A stretch of 64,000 nt of DNA from positions 1-64,000 of the forward strand of contig CAJUFA010000018.1 in NCBI GenBank assembly GCA_910585725.1, read 5' to 3'. The stretch comes from an uncultured Dorea sp. (lineage in GTDB: Bacteria > Bacillota > Clostridia > Lachnospirales > Lachnospiraceae). Both the position numbers and the translations under genes were made by a program. Shown one piece after another: positions 23,659 to 33,175 of the stretch. The notes under the pieces were generated by a model. It saw only the letters and a program-made list of their open reading frames with translations. It did no database searches and was not told where the DNA came from. Within the stretch, counting starts at the first letter, position 1. Every line of letters starts with the position of its first letter.

Positions 23659-24531
23659 ATGGATGCGATAAAAACCACGTCTCTTACAAAATATTACGGT
23701 AATTCTAAGGGGATCGAAGATATGAACCTGACGGTAAAACAGGGGGATTTCTTCGGCTTTATCGGACCAAACGGCGCCGGAAAGAGCACTACCATCCGAA
23801 CCCTTCTCGGAATGATCTCCCCTACAAGGGGAAACGCCATGGTTCTGGGAATGAACATCGAAAGACAGCAGAAAGACATCCTCTCCCACGTCGGCTATAT
23901 GCCGTCGGAGGCGTCCTTTTACCGTAATATGCGGGTAAAAGATGTGATTAAATTCTCTGCAGATCTCCGGCACAGGGATTGTTCCAAAGAAGCCGGATAC
24001 TTATGCGAACGTCTTGAACTGGATACGAACAAGAAGATCCGGGAACTGTCCCTTGGCAACCGAAAGAAAGTATCTATTATCTGCGCCCTGCAGCATAATC
24101 CTGAGCTTTGCATCCTGGATGAACCGACAAGCGGCTTAGATCCCCTGATGCAGCGGGAATTTTATGCCATACTGGAGGAACGAAACGCCAAAGGCGCCAC
24201 CATATTCGTATCTTCCCACATTCTCTCGGAAATCCAGAGGTACTGCCGTCACGCGGCGGTCATCAGAGAAGGCCGCCTGCTGACCTCTGACACTACGGAA
24301 AATCTCGGACATAACGATACCAAACGAGTCCGGTTAAGAGGCGTCTCCTCGCTTCCTGAGCTTCCGCACATAAAGGATGTGCAGGCAGACGGGGATTCCT
24401 TGAGTTTTCTGTACGGAGGAAAACTGGATATTCTTCTGCATACTCTGGCCGGGCTTCCGCTGACGGACGTCTCCATCACCGAACCTGATCTGGAAGAGAT
24501 CTTCATGCATTATTACATTGATACGAAATAA
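23659..24531 (+). CDS. ABC transporter ATP-binding subunit
   Basis: This protein of about 290 residues has one ABC ATPase domain. Walker A is GPNGAGKSTT, the signature is the variant LSLGNRKKV, Walker B is LCILDEPTSGLD and the H-loop is VSSHILSE. The C-terminal extension VRLRGVSSLPELP onward is typical of the ATPases of drug/bacitracin-type exporters. The start ATG at 23659 has AAAGGA about 12 bases upstream. It lies 92 bases after the TetR gene and 31 before a membrane subunit, forming a three-gene efflux operon. The signature LSLGN replaces the usual LSGGQ, which is seen in some of these exporters. Confidence 0.88.
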   Translation: MDAIKTTSLTKYYGNSKGIEDMNLTVKQGDFFGFIGPNGAGKSTTIRTLLGMISPTRGNAMVLGMNIERQQKDILSHVGYMPSEASFYRNMRVKDVIKFSADLRHRDCSKEAGYLCERLELDTNKKIRELSLGNRKKVSIICALQHNPELCILDEPTSGLDPLMQREFYAILEERNAKGATIFVSSHILSEIQRYCRHAAVIREGRLLTSDTTENLGHNDTKRVRLRGVSSLPELPHIKDVQADGDSLSFLYGGKLDILLHTLAGLPLTDVSITEPDLEEIFMHYYIDTK

Positions 24532-24562
24532 CCAGCGCTTTAACCATAAAGGAGAAATTGAT

Positions 24563-25351
24563 ATGACTCTGATGAAACACGAATTAAAGCAGGGACAGAC
24601 CACTCTGCTCATATGGACGTCTGTAATCGCGTTTATGCTGGCAGCCTGTATCCTGATCTACCCGGAGATGAAGACACAGATGGGCGACGTAGGCTCCATG
24701 TTCGCCGAGATGGGAAGCTTCTCCGCCGCCTTTGGCATGGACAGACTGAATTTTGGAGAATTTATGGGATTCTTCGGCGTCGAGTGCGGCAATGTCCTCG
24801 GACTCGGGGGCGCATTCTTCTCGGCTCTTCTTGGTATCTCCGTCTTAGCAAAAGAAGAGAAGGAACAGACGGCGGAATTTCTGCTCACCCACCCAATAAG
24901 CCGCAGAAAAACCGTGGCACAGAAGCTCTTTTCCGTCCTGCTGCAGATTATCATTCTGAATATCATCGTTATCGCCGTTACGTTCATCTCCATCCGCATT
25001 ATCGGAGAAGAACCTGAAATACGCCCGCTTCTCCTCCTGTTCCTTGCCTATTTCATACTCCAGGCGGAGACTGCCGCCATATGCTTTGGAATCTCCGCTT
25101 TCATAAGCCAGAGCGGTCTGGGAATCGGACTCGGCATAGCCGCGCTCTTTTATTTTCTGAACATCGTCGCCAACCTGACCGAAGACGCGAAGTTCTTAAA
25201 ATACATTACTCCCTTCGGATATACGGAAGGCGCGGATATTATCGCCGACAAATGCCTGAAAACAGAGTACCTGTCCGTCGGCCTGATATTTACCGCGCTG
25301 GGGATCGGGATCGGATTCTACAGGTATTGCACCAAGGATATACATTCATAG
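24563..25351 (+). CDS. ABC-2 type transporter permease
   Basis: This protein of about 262 residues has six predicted helices. It starts MTLMKHELKQGQTTLLIWTSV and carries a cytoplasmic loop AKEEKEQTAEFLLTHPISR, a recurrent motif of ABC-2 permeases where it contacts the ATPase. It would form the channel partner of the upstream ATP-binding subunit. The ATG follows AAAGGAGAAATTGAT. Two copies probably pair with two ATPases. The substrate is unknown; export of a drug or peptide-like toxin is common for this arrangement. Confidence 0.85.
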   Translation: MTLMKHELKQGQTTLLIWTSVIAFMLAACILIYPEMKTQMGDVGSMFAEMGSFSAAFGMDRLNFGEFMGFFGVECGNVLGLGGAFFSALLGISVLAKEEKEQTAEFLLTHPISRRKTVAQKLFSVLLQIIILNIIVIAVTFISIRIIGEEPEIRPLLLLFLAYFILQAETAAICFGISAFISQSGLGIGLGIAALFYFLNIVANLTEDAKFLKYITPFGYTEGADIIADKCLKTEYLSVGLIFTALGIGIGFYRYCTKDIHS

Positions 25352-25391
25352 ATTCTGTATAACTATATCAAAGTATAACCTACGGTATGAT

Positions 25392-26228
25392 TCATGGTTT
25401 ATAGTCCATAATACCAAAGGCTGAACCCACCGTTCCGCCCTTAAGAAGCAGCTCCCGGACTTCTCTCTGCAGGCTGGTTCTTTGGGGCAGATCTATATAT
25501 TCCGTATCTGCAGGAACCTGAAAAAGCCATTCTATATACTCCTTATCTTCCCTGTCTTCCCTTATGATATCGAATCGGTTCTGAAAAGCCAGTATATTCG
25601 ATTCCTCTGACAGTAAAGATCCAAGCGTCGGCGCCATCAGCCAGGAATTGCATGTGTATTTGCCGTACCTATATTCTTTGTAATAAGTTCCGAAGAACAG
25701 CTCAGCCTGCCTGAAAGATGCATCCACAGACTCCCCCGACAGATCTGCGTCCGACGGAATATGAAGTCCGATTACCTTATCGCCTTCATACTCCTTAAAC
25801 TGATATTCAAGCGCTCCGATCCGGAAGATATTCATGCTGACCTGCCTGTAAGTCCACCATCCCCTGTCAAAAAACATTCGCCCATGCTTCTCTCGGCACT
25901 CTTCGATGAATCTGGTAAAACATCTCATCGTATCTACATATATGTTCTTTGGAATCCCTTTTTCCTCATATCGCCGAAACAGTCTTCGGGCGCATTCCAA
26001 CTGACAATACAGCATCTTCAGTTGGTCTGTATCTTCCTCAAAAAATGCTTTCAGATCTCGATATGACTGCTGCGCCGTATCCATATCCATCATCCCGTCC
26101 AGGTATCTCTCCGCCTGAGTCAAATCCTCCCGACCGCCGATTACTTCCAGCTTCTCAATAATCTCCGGCTGCAGACTGATCAATTCATATAACTCTCTGC
26201 TCTTAAGTCCGTTATTTATCTTGTCCAT
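25392..26228 (-). CDS. Acyltransferase-domain protein (NAT_N/GNAT_C-like)
   Basis: This 278-residue soluble protein resembles gut-bacterial proteins annotated as acyltransferase-domain proteins, with an N-terminal NAT_N-like and a C-terminal GNAT-like part. Hallmarks seen are ECARRLFRRYEEKGIP, FDRGWWTYRQVSMNIFRIGALEY, IGLHIPSDADLS and CNSWLMAPTLGSLL. The acetyl-CoA loop of standard GNAT enzymes is not obvious, so catalysis is uncertain. It ends 12 bases before the end of a YgjV-like membrane protein gene that it follows, so they form a two-gene operon. Confidence 0.6.
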   Translation of the reverse strand: MDKINNGLKSRELYELISLQPEIIEKLEVIGGREDLTQAERYLDGMMDMDTAQQSYRDLKAFFEEDTDQLKMLYCQLECARRLFRRYEEKGIPKNIYVDTMRCFTRFIEECREKHGRMFFDRGWWTYRQVSMNIFRIGALEYQFKEYEGDKVIGLHIPSDADLSGESVDASFRQAELFFGTYYKEYRYGKYTCNSWLMAPTLGSLLSEESNILAFQNRFDIIREDREDKEYIEWLFQVPADTEYIDLPQRTSLQREVRELLLKGGTVGSAFGIMDYKP

Positions 26229-26240
26229 CCTGATTCCCCC

Positions 26241-26858
26241 CTAATCTAATTTTTTGATAAAGACACCGCCCTCTTCGGAAAATTCCATCTTGGTCAAATA
26301 AGCCCTGTGTGATTCAGAACTTTTTCCTGAATACACAAGGGTATGTATTCCCTTCGCCGGCAGCTTCGAATACAGATACGCCCCGACGGAACAATCACGG
26401 TATACGGGTACAGAATAATCCAGCGTCACATCTATCACACCCGGACACTTTTCCTTTCCCAACAACACTCCCGCAGGATTTCCGCCGCAAAAGACAATAT
26501 ATGCCTTATTTGACAAAGACGAATGCTCCGTAAACCCCGGAAAATATTTCTCTATATCTCTGCGGTAGTAATCCAGCAGGTAATTTAACAGACGGTCATC
26601 GTTCTTTGCGTCTATCATGTCATAGTTCTGATCCTTTTTACTAAGTTTTACCAGATTGTATACATTGATGGCAACCAGACAAAAATTCATCAAAGCCGTA
26701 GGGTAAGAGTGAATAATCAGCGCATATGCGGCAAAAACCCCGCTTCCAATCGTATTAATCACCCTCAGTTTTATCACCGACGACATCAGCATGGACACTA
26801 CCACCAGTATAGATCCCAGATATCCCACCATCTCAATAATCATTGACATCTCCATCAT
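26241..26858 (-). CDS. YgjV-family membrane protein
   Basis: This 205-residue protein has an N-terminal membrane part of three to four helices: IIEMVGYLGSILVVVSMLM, LRVINTIGSGVFAAYALIIHSY and MNFCLVAINVYNLVKL, the last typical of YgjV-like proteins. The second half (residues 85-205) is soluble, with FTEHSSLSNKAYIVFCGGNPAGVLLG. This extra domain looks like a small alpha/beta or GNAT-like unit and is not found in minimal YgjV. It precedes the acyltransferase-like gene. Function is unknown; the pairing hints at an acyl-transfer role at the membrane. Confidence 0.75.
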   Translation of the reverse strand: MMEMSMIIEMVGYLGSILVVVSMLMSSVIKLRVINTIGSGVFAAYALIIHSYPTALMNFCLVAINVYNLVKLSKKDQNYDMIDAKNDDRLLNYLLDYYRRDIEKYFPGFTEHSSLSNKAYIVFCGGNPAGVLLGKEKCPGVIDVTLDYSVPVYRDCSVGAYLYSKLPAKGIHTLVYSGKSSESHRAYLTKMEFSEEGGVFIKKLD

Positions 26859-26985
26859 ACCATAATCTCCCTAGGAACTGTACGCAGATAACTACAATCA
26901 GCCGCTCCGAATTTAACCATAATTAAGTTTCATTGATATACGATAAGTATAACAATTTCATATTAAAAAAACAATCACAATTCTC

Positions 26986-27014
26986 TTTACAAATATATTA
27001 CTATATAGTATAAT
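26986..27014 (+). promoter_or_regulatory. Promoter with an internal palindrome before marR
   Basis: TTTACA and TATAAT with a 17-base spacer. The perfect palindrome TACTATATAGTA (26999-27010) overlaps the spacer and -10 box, where a MarR dimer would occlude polymerase. Autoregulation is inferred. Confidence 0.6.
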
Positions 27015-27036
27015 CCTATAAAGGAGGAATGTACTC

Positions 27037-27468
27037 ATGGATATTCAAGGCGGCAATATTGTTTCACAAATTAAGCGTATCAGCGACCGTATCTTTGAAC
27101 GAATTCTGTCAGAAAAAAATATTGACGCATTTAACGGCGCACAGGGACGGATTCTCTATGTTCTTTGGCAGACCGAGCATATCTCACTGCGAGAGCTGTC
27201 CGACAAAACCGGACTTGCAGCAACGACGCTTACCAGCATGATCGACCGTATGGAATCAACAAAGCTGGTGAGCCGTATTTCAGATAAAGGCGACCGCAGA
27301 AAAACTTTGATTACACTAACAGAACAGGCAAAGTTGCTGCAGCCGGATTATATGGAGGTATCTGCCCGTATGACCGATATCTTCTATGCGGGTTTTTCAA
27401 AAGAAGAGATACGCCAATGCGAAGCAATGCTCAGCCGAATTCATGAAAACCTGAAGCAATACGATTAA
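27037..27468 (+). CDS. MarR-family transcriptional regulator
   Basis: This 143-residue protein has a MarR winged helix: ISLRELSDKTGLAATTLTSMIDRMESTKLV followed by the wing ISDKGDRRKTLITLTEQ. The start ATG follows AAAGGAGGAATGTACTC. It is followed 31 bases later by a small cysteine-rich protein gene, so the two are probably one operon controlled through the palindrome at 26999-27010. The ligand is unknown; the neighbour's cysteines suggest metal or redox signals as one possibility. Confidence 0.9.
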   Translation: MDIQGGNIVSQIKRISDRIFERILSEKNIDAFNGAQGRILYVLWQTEHISLRELSDKTGLAATTLTSMIDRMESTKLVSRISDKGDRRKTLITLTEQAKLLQPDYMEVSARMTDIFYAGFSKEEIRQCEAMLSRIHENLKQYD

Positions 27469-27499
27469 ATTCTTCATACAAATGAAAGGAGATCTTATT

Positions 27500-27856
27500 A
27501 TGAATGCAGATGTAAAAGACTATGTAGTTGGAAAAGTAAATGAATTAATGAACGCATCTACTTGCTGCAAAGAAGCAAAGGATGCTGCAAAGAATTGGCT
27601 GGATGCCATTGGTACTGATAAGGAATCGGAGGCTTCAAAGAATCTGATCGCAGAAATTGAAGAAGACATTATGCCGATCGACGGTTTGATCGCTTTCGCC
27701 GGATCAGAAGCCGGCGCTCAAGTATTCGGTGAAGAGACGGCAAAGAACGTTCGCTCTCATGCAGAAGAAATCAAGGCTTCCGGAGCAAAATATTGCGACT
27801 GTGCGGCGTGTGCGGCATGCGAAGCTATTCTTGAGAAAAAAGACGAGATATTATAA
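27500..27856 (+). CDS. Small conserved cysteine-containing protein
   Basis: This 118-residue protein begins DVKDYVVGKVNELMNAS and has two cysteine clusters: STCCKEAK near residue 20 and CDCAACAACEAIL near residue 102. The middle, EEDIMPIDGLIAFAGSEAGA, is well conserved in clostridial relatives that databases often label molecular chaperone Hsp90. The sequence does not resemble Hsp90: it lacks the GHKL ATPase motifs. Cysteine spacing could bind a metal. The start follows AAGGAGATCTTATT. It is co-transcribed with the MarR gene. Confidence 0.6.
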   Translation: MNADVKDYVVGKVNELMNASTCCKEAKDAAKNWLDAIGTDKESEASKNLIAEIEEDIMPIDGLIAFAGSEAGAQVFGEETAKNVRSHAEEIKASGAKYCDCAACAACEAILEKKDEIL

Positions 27857-27919
27857 TAGTGTTAGAGTAACTGTTAAAAATTTGAAAAGAAAGCTTTCTT
27901 TGATTATATCTAAAGTTAA

Positions 27920-27959
27920 GGCGCCGCCCTATCAGCTGTTTTTATGATATTGCGGCGCC
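27920..27959. terminator. GC-rich hairpin between convergent genes
   Basis: GGCGCCGC and GCGGCGCC are perfect arms 24 bases apart, between the convergent ends of the cysteine-rich protein gene and the methyltransferase gene. No clear T-run follows, so termination is a guess. Confidence 0.4.
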
Positions 27960-27985
27960 CTAACCAATCCCATAACCAATCTTCT

Positions 27986-28702
27986 TTAACAGGAGCTTTT
28001 CAGTTTGATATATATACCCACAAAACAAGTATATGGTTTAATAATCGCTTCAAAATACCGCTTATCACCGAGAGCAAATTCATTATTTGTTGCAAGCCAA
28101 TCGTCCCATGCTTCGCTAAAGCAGCTCATTTCCCATGTTTTCACCAATTCGATTCTATCGCTGCCGCCGATAATTTCTTTCCAGCATTCTGGACTTTTGA
28201 ACATATGGCTCTCCTCTCCAATCCAATCGGAAAGAAGTTCTTTTGCACAGCCTGCGTATTCTTCCTTTAGACCTGGAATTCCAATCAAAGCAACTCCATT
28301 ATCATTCATAAAAGGCAAAATTTTTTCCTGAAAAAACCCCTTACTTCCTGCAAAATAATGATAAGAATCAACGCTAATCAAAGCACGAAATTGCTTATTT
28401 TTAAAATGAAGATTGTTTGCGTCTTCACAAACAGGCGTTATCTTCTCTCCAACACCCCATTTGGAAAACCGTTTCCCATTTTCTTCTGCACTTACCCATA
28501 GATCATTTGCAAAAACTCTTGCTCCCGTCTCCTTAGCGAGTACAAGACTTGTCAGTCCCGTTCCACATCCCAAGTCGAGGATCGTATCATCAGGAAGAAG
28601 CCGTAAAGGGTATTTGTCAAACAGCTCCGCCAATATCCTGATACTATTTGGCCCCATCATAGTTTCTGCCGATATATATGTCTTATAGTCTTCAATATTC
28701 AT
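27986..28702 (-). CDS. Class I SAM-dependent methyltransferase
   Basis: This 238-residue protein has a Rossmann-type SAM site: motif I ILDLGCGTGLTSLVLAKE near residues 41-58, then VFANDLWV and ALISVDSYHYF. The substrate is not evident; the C-terminal half is diverse. It resembles small-molecule methyltransferases. The start ATG at 28702 follows AATAGGGAGGCAGGGAGT. It stands alone between a hairpin and the tuf terminator, so it is likely monocistronic. Confidence 0.85.
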   Translation of the reverse strand: MNIEDYKTYISAETMMGPNSIRILAELFDKYPLRLLPDDTILDLGCGTGLTSLVLAKETGARVFANDLWVSAEENGKRFSKWGVGEKITPVCEDANNLHFKNKQFRALISVDSYHYFAGSKGFFQEKILPFMNDNGVALIGIPGLKEEYAGCAKELLSDWIGEESHMFKSPECWKEIIGGSDRIELVKTWEMSCFSEAWDDWLATNNEFALGDKRYFEAIIKPYTCFVGIYIKLKSSC

Positions 28703-28837
28703 ACTCCCTGCCTCCCTATTAATTCAAATCTCCTTAATATATAACCATAAGATATTGTAACATATTCTTATTCCCACCAACTTTAAATTATCTTTCAAAG
28801 TTATATTTTCTTTTTCACTGTTACAAAATTTCAAAAA

Positions 28838-28864
28838 AGGGCTTCCCGATTTTCCGGAAAGCCC
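28838..28864 (-). terminator. Terminator of the str operon after tuf
   Basis: On the minus strand, GGGCTTTCCGG and CGGGAAGCCC pair around an AT loop, followed by TTTTTT. It lies about 25 bases after the tuf stop codon. Confidence 0.85.
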
Positions 28865-28887
28865 TACAAATTCATGTAATATCCTAA

Positions 28888-30075
<1,188 letters not shown>

Positions 30076-30146
30076 TTTGAATAATCCTCCTTATTACTGT
30101 GCCGTAAACGGCATGTTATATATTTACGTTTGCTCAGCTAACATTG

Positions 30147-30175
30147 ATTATATTTCAAATCATGTAGTTTTTCAA
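30147..30175 (-). promoter_or_regulatory. Internal promoter of tuf
   Basis: On the minus strand TTGAAA and TATAAT are separated by exactly 17 bases in the 118-base fusA-tuf gap, leaving a leader of about 65 bases. Confidence 0.65.
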
Positions 30176-30193
30176 GCCTTTTTACAATTTAAA

Positions 30194-32311
30194 TTAATCA
30201 TTTTTACTAGACAATACTTTTTCCTGTACGGATTTTGGTACCGGCTCGTACTTTTCGAAGAACATGGAGTAATTTCCACGCCCCTGTGTCCTTGAACGAA
30301 GATCCGTAGAGTATCCGAACATCTCGGACAACGGAACATATCCGCGTACGATCTTACCTCCGCCAAGATCATCCATACCTTCGATCCTTCCGCGGCGTGA
30401 GTTGATATCGCCGATTACGTCTCCCATATACTCTTCCGGCATTGTTACTTCTACCTTCATAATAGGCTCAAGAAGTACCGGAGCTGCCTTCTTCATTGCA
30501 TCCTTAAATGCCAGAGATCCGGCGATATGGAATGCCATTTCACTTGAATCGACTTCATGGTAAGATCCGTCATATACGTTTGCCTTGACACCTACAACCG
30601 GGAATCCTCCAAGGATACCTGACTGCATTGCATCTTCAATACCTTCTCCGACTTTCGGAATATATTCCTTCGGAATCGCGCCGCCGACTACTGTAGATTC
30701 AAACTTAAAGGTCTCTTCACCGTTGATATCCATCGGCTCGAACTTAACCTTACAGTGTCCGTACTGTCCGCGTCCGCCGGACTGCTTCGCATACTTACTG
30801 TCAACATCAACTGCTTTGGTAAACGCTTCTTTATATGCAACCTGAGGCGCGCCTACGTTAGCCTCTACCTTGAACTCACGCAGGAGCCTGTCAACAATAA
30901 TCTCCAGATGAAGTTCTCCCATTCCGGCGATGATAGTCTGACCGGTCTCCTGATCAGTGTGTGCACGGAAAGTAGGATCTTCTTCCGCAAGCTTTGCGAG
31001 AGACTCTCCAAGTTTACCCTGAGAAGCCTTCGTCTTAGGCTCGATCGCAAGCTCGATAACCGGCTCCGGGAACTCCATAGACTCTAAGATTACCGGATGC
31101 TGATCGTCACAGATAGTATCACCTGTCGTCGTAAACTTGAATCCGATCGCCGCCGCGATATCTCCGGAATATACCTTGCTCAGTTCCTCTCTCTTATTTG
31201 CGTGCATCTGAAGAATACGTCCGACACGTTCTTTCTTGCCCTTCGTCGCATTCAGCACGTAAGAACCGGAATTCATCGTACCGGAGTAAACTCTGAAATA
31301 CGCAAGCTTACCTACGAACGGATCTGTCATGATCTTAAATGCAAGAGCTGAGAACGGCTCTTCATCAGAAGAATGTCTTACGATCTCATTACCGTCCATA
31401 TCTGTTCCCTGGATCGGCGGAATGTCTGTCGGAGCAGGCATATACTCAAGCACTGCGTCTAACAGCTTCTGTACGCCCTTATTCCTGTAAGCGGATCCGC
31501 AACATACCGGAACCGCGGTACACTCGCATGTCGCCTTTCTAAGGACTCTCTTCATGTCTTCTACGGAAGGCTCATTTCCTTCCAGATATTCCATCATCAG
31601 GTCGTCATCCAGATCACAGACCTTCTCTACCAGCTCGGAACGGTAGAGTTCTGCATCATCCTGCATATCTTCCGGAACGTCGGTGATTGAAACATCGTCG
31701 CCTTTATCATCATTATAGATATAAGCTTTCATTTCCATCAGATCGATGATTCCCTTGAATTCATCTTCCTTACCAATAGGCAACTGCAGACAGATAGCAT
31801 TCTTGCCTAATCTTGTCTTAATCTGCTCTACGGCATTATAAAAATCTGCGCCCAGAATATCCATCTTATTGATAAATGCCATTCTCGGCACATTATACGT
31901 GTCAGCCTGACGCCAAACATTTTCTGACTGAGGCTCAACACCACCTTTTGCACAGAATACGCCCACAGCTCCATCAAGCACGCGAAGCGAACGTTCAACC
32001 TCGACGGTAAAGTCAACGTGTCCCGGAGTATCAATAATATTGATACGATGCTCTAATGCACCCGGTTTCGGCTTGCAGTTCTCCTCCAGCGTCCAGTGGC
32101 ATGTCGTAGCTGCGGAAGTGATCGTGATACCTCTTTCCTGCTCCTGTTCCATCCAGTCCATGGTTGCAGTACCTTCATGAGTATCACCAATCTTATAATT
32201 CACACCGGTATAGTAAAGAATACGTTCTGTCAGCGTAGTCTTACCGGCATCAATATGCGCCATAATACCGATGTTCCTGGTTCTCTCTAATGGGTATTCT
32301 CTTCCAGCCAT
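30194..32311 (-). CDS. fusA: Translation elongation factor G
   Basis: This 705-residue GTPase drives translocation on the ribosome. Domain I has AHIDAGKTTLTE, DTPGHVDF and NKMD. Domains II to V follow in order, with QSGGRGQYGHCKVKFEP in domain IV and MPEEYMGDVIGDINSRRGRIEG near the end. Its length matches bacterial EF-G. The start ATG follows CTAGGAGGCAGCAAAATA. It lies 14 bases after rpsG within the str operon. Confidence 0.98.
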   Translation of the reverse strand: MAGREYPLERTRNIGIMAHIDAGKTTLTERILYYTGVNYKIGDTHEGTATMDWMEQEQERGITITSAATTCHWTLEENCKPKPGALEHRINIIDTPGHVDFTVEVERSLRVLDGAVGVFCAKGGVEPQSENVWRQADTYNVPRMAFINKMDILGADFYNAVEQIKTRLGKNAICLQLPIGKEDEFKGIIDLMEMKAYIYNDDKGDDVSITDVPEDMQDDAELYRSELVEKVCDLDDDLMMEYLEGNEPSVEDMKRVLRKATCECTAVPVCCGSAYRNKGVQKLLDAVLEYMPAPTDIPPIQGTDMDGNEIVRHSSDEEPFSALAFKIMTDPFVGKLAYFRVYSGTMNSGSYVLNATKGKKERVGRILQMHANKREELSKVYSGDIAAAIGFKFTTTGDTICDDQHPVILESMEFPEPVIELAIEPKTKASQGKLGESLAKLAEEDPTFRAHTDQETGQTIIAGMGELHLEIIVDRLLREFKVEANVGAPQVAYKEAFTKAVDVDSKYAKQSGGRGQYGHCKVKFEPMDINGEETFKFESTVVGGAIPKEYIPKVGEGIEDAMQSGILGGFPVVGVKANVYDGSYHEVDSSEMAFHIAGSLAFKDAMKKAAPVLLEPIMKVEVTMPEEYMGDVIGDINSRRGRIEGMDDLGGGKIVRGYVPLSEMFGYSTDLRSRTQGRGNYSMFFEKYEPVPKSVQEKVLSSKND

Positions 32312-32325
32312 TATTTTGCTGCCTC

Positions 32326-32796
32326 CTAGAATCTATAGTGAGCAAATGCTTTATTTGCTTCAGCCATCTTGTGCATGTCTTCTTTTCTCTTCACGGATGC
32401 GCCTGTATTGTTGGCCGCATCAAGAATCTCATTCGCCAGTCTCTCTTCCATCGTCTTCTCGCCTCTCTTACGTGAGAACATGGTGAGCCAGCGAAGCGCA
32501 AGAGCCTGTCTTCTCTCTGCCCTTACTTCAATCGGCACCTGATATGTCGCGCCGCCGATACGTCTCGCCTTTACTTCAAGTACTGGCATAATGTTATTCA
32601 TAGCCTCCTCGAACACATCGACTGCGGGCTTATCGGATTTTGCTGCAACTCTTTCAAATGCTCCGTATACAATCTTCTGTGCGACACCTTTCTTGCCGTC
32701 CAACATAATATTGTTGATCAGCTTGGTAACCACTTTATTATTGTACAACGGATCTGCTAAAACGTCTCTTTTCTGAGTATGTCCTTTACGTGGCAC
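32326..32796 (-). CDS. rpsG: 30S ribosomal protein S7
   Basis: This protein of 156 residues has the S7 pattern PRKGHTQKRDVLADPLY, LINNIMLDGKK and the C-terminal RKEDMHKMAEANKAFAHYRF. The start is the GTG at 32796, which has AAGGAGGGAAGG upstream and gives the normal length. An ATG at 32817 would add seven residues that do not fit the family. S7 binds 16S rRNA and nucleates assembly of the small-subunit head. The upstream leader contains the threefold repeat. Confidence 0.97.
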   Translation of the reverse strand: MPRKGHTQKRDVLADPLYNNKVVTKLINNIMLDGKKGVAQKIVYGAFERVAAKSDKPAVDVFEEAMNNIMPVLEVKARRIGGATYQVPIEVRAERRQALALRWLTMFSRKRGEKTMEERLANEILDAANNTGASVKRKEDMHKMAEANKAFAHYRF

Positions 32797-32960
32797 GGTC
32801 CTTCCCTCCTTAAACATAATTGTGCATGTCTTCCGACTGCACTGATTAATTCATCGGTACTCACATGTGTCTTTCTAATGATAATGTGTAGTGCAATTGT
32901 ATATAACTTGCAACTTACTTAATCATAGTTCTGTTTGTGACTACTTATTTTTAAACAAAA

Positions 32961-33173
32961 TTCTTCCTCTTTTCATTTCGGAAGAACAACCTGAACACTA
33001 AGCTCGTGTAAAACCTCGAAGCTGCATTGTAGTTCTTCCTCCTTTCATTTCGGAAGAACAACCTGAACACTAAGCTCGTGTACTCCTCGAAGTCAAATCG
33101 TAGTTCTTCCTCCTTTCATTTCGGAAGAACAACCTGAACACTAAGCTCGTGTAAAACCTCGCTAAGTGTTCAG
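32961..33173 (-). repeat. Threefold 71-72-bp tandem repeat between rpsL and rpsG
   Basis: Three near-identical copies begin at 32961, 33033 and 33104. Each copy has a palindromic part (TTCTTCC ... GGAAGAAC, an 8-bp stem) and a part ending AACCTGAACACTAAGCTCGTGTA. On the mRNA strand the stem loop carries an AAAGGAGG sequence. After the last copy, CTAAGTGTTCAGGTT (33162-33176) pairs with AACCTGAACACT of that copy, making a stem of about 12 bp directly after the rpsL stop. The region between this repeat and rpsG (about 32800-32960) shows no other clear element. No T-run follows, so it is not a simple terminator. It lies in a normally short intergenic region of the str operon. Confidence 0.85.
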
Positions 33174-33175
33174 GT

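Noticed and set aside
27500..27856. Hsp90 chaperone
   Set aside because: The protein is 118 residues and lacks the N-terminal ATPase motifs of Hsp90.
32961..33173. CRISPR array between rpsL and rpsG
   Set aside because: The repeats are tandem without unique spacers and lie inside a ribosomal operon. There are no cas genes.
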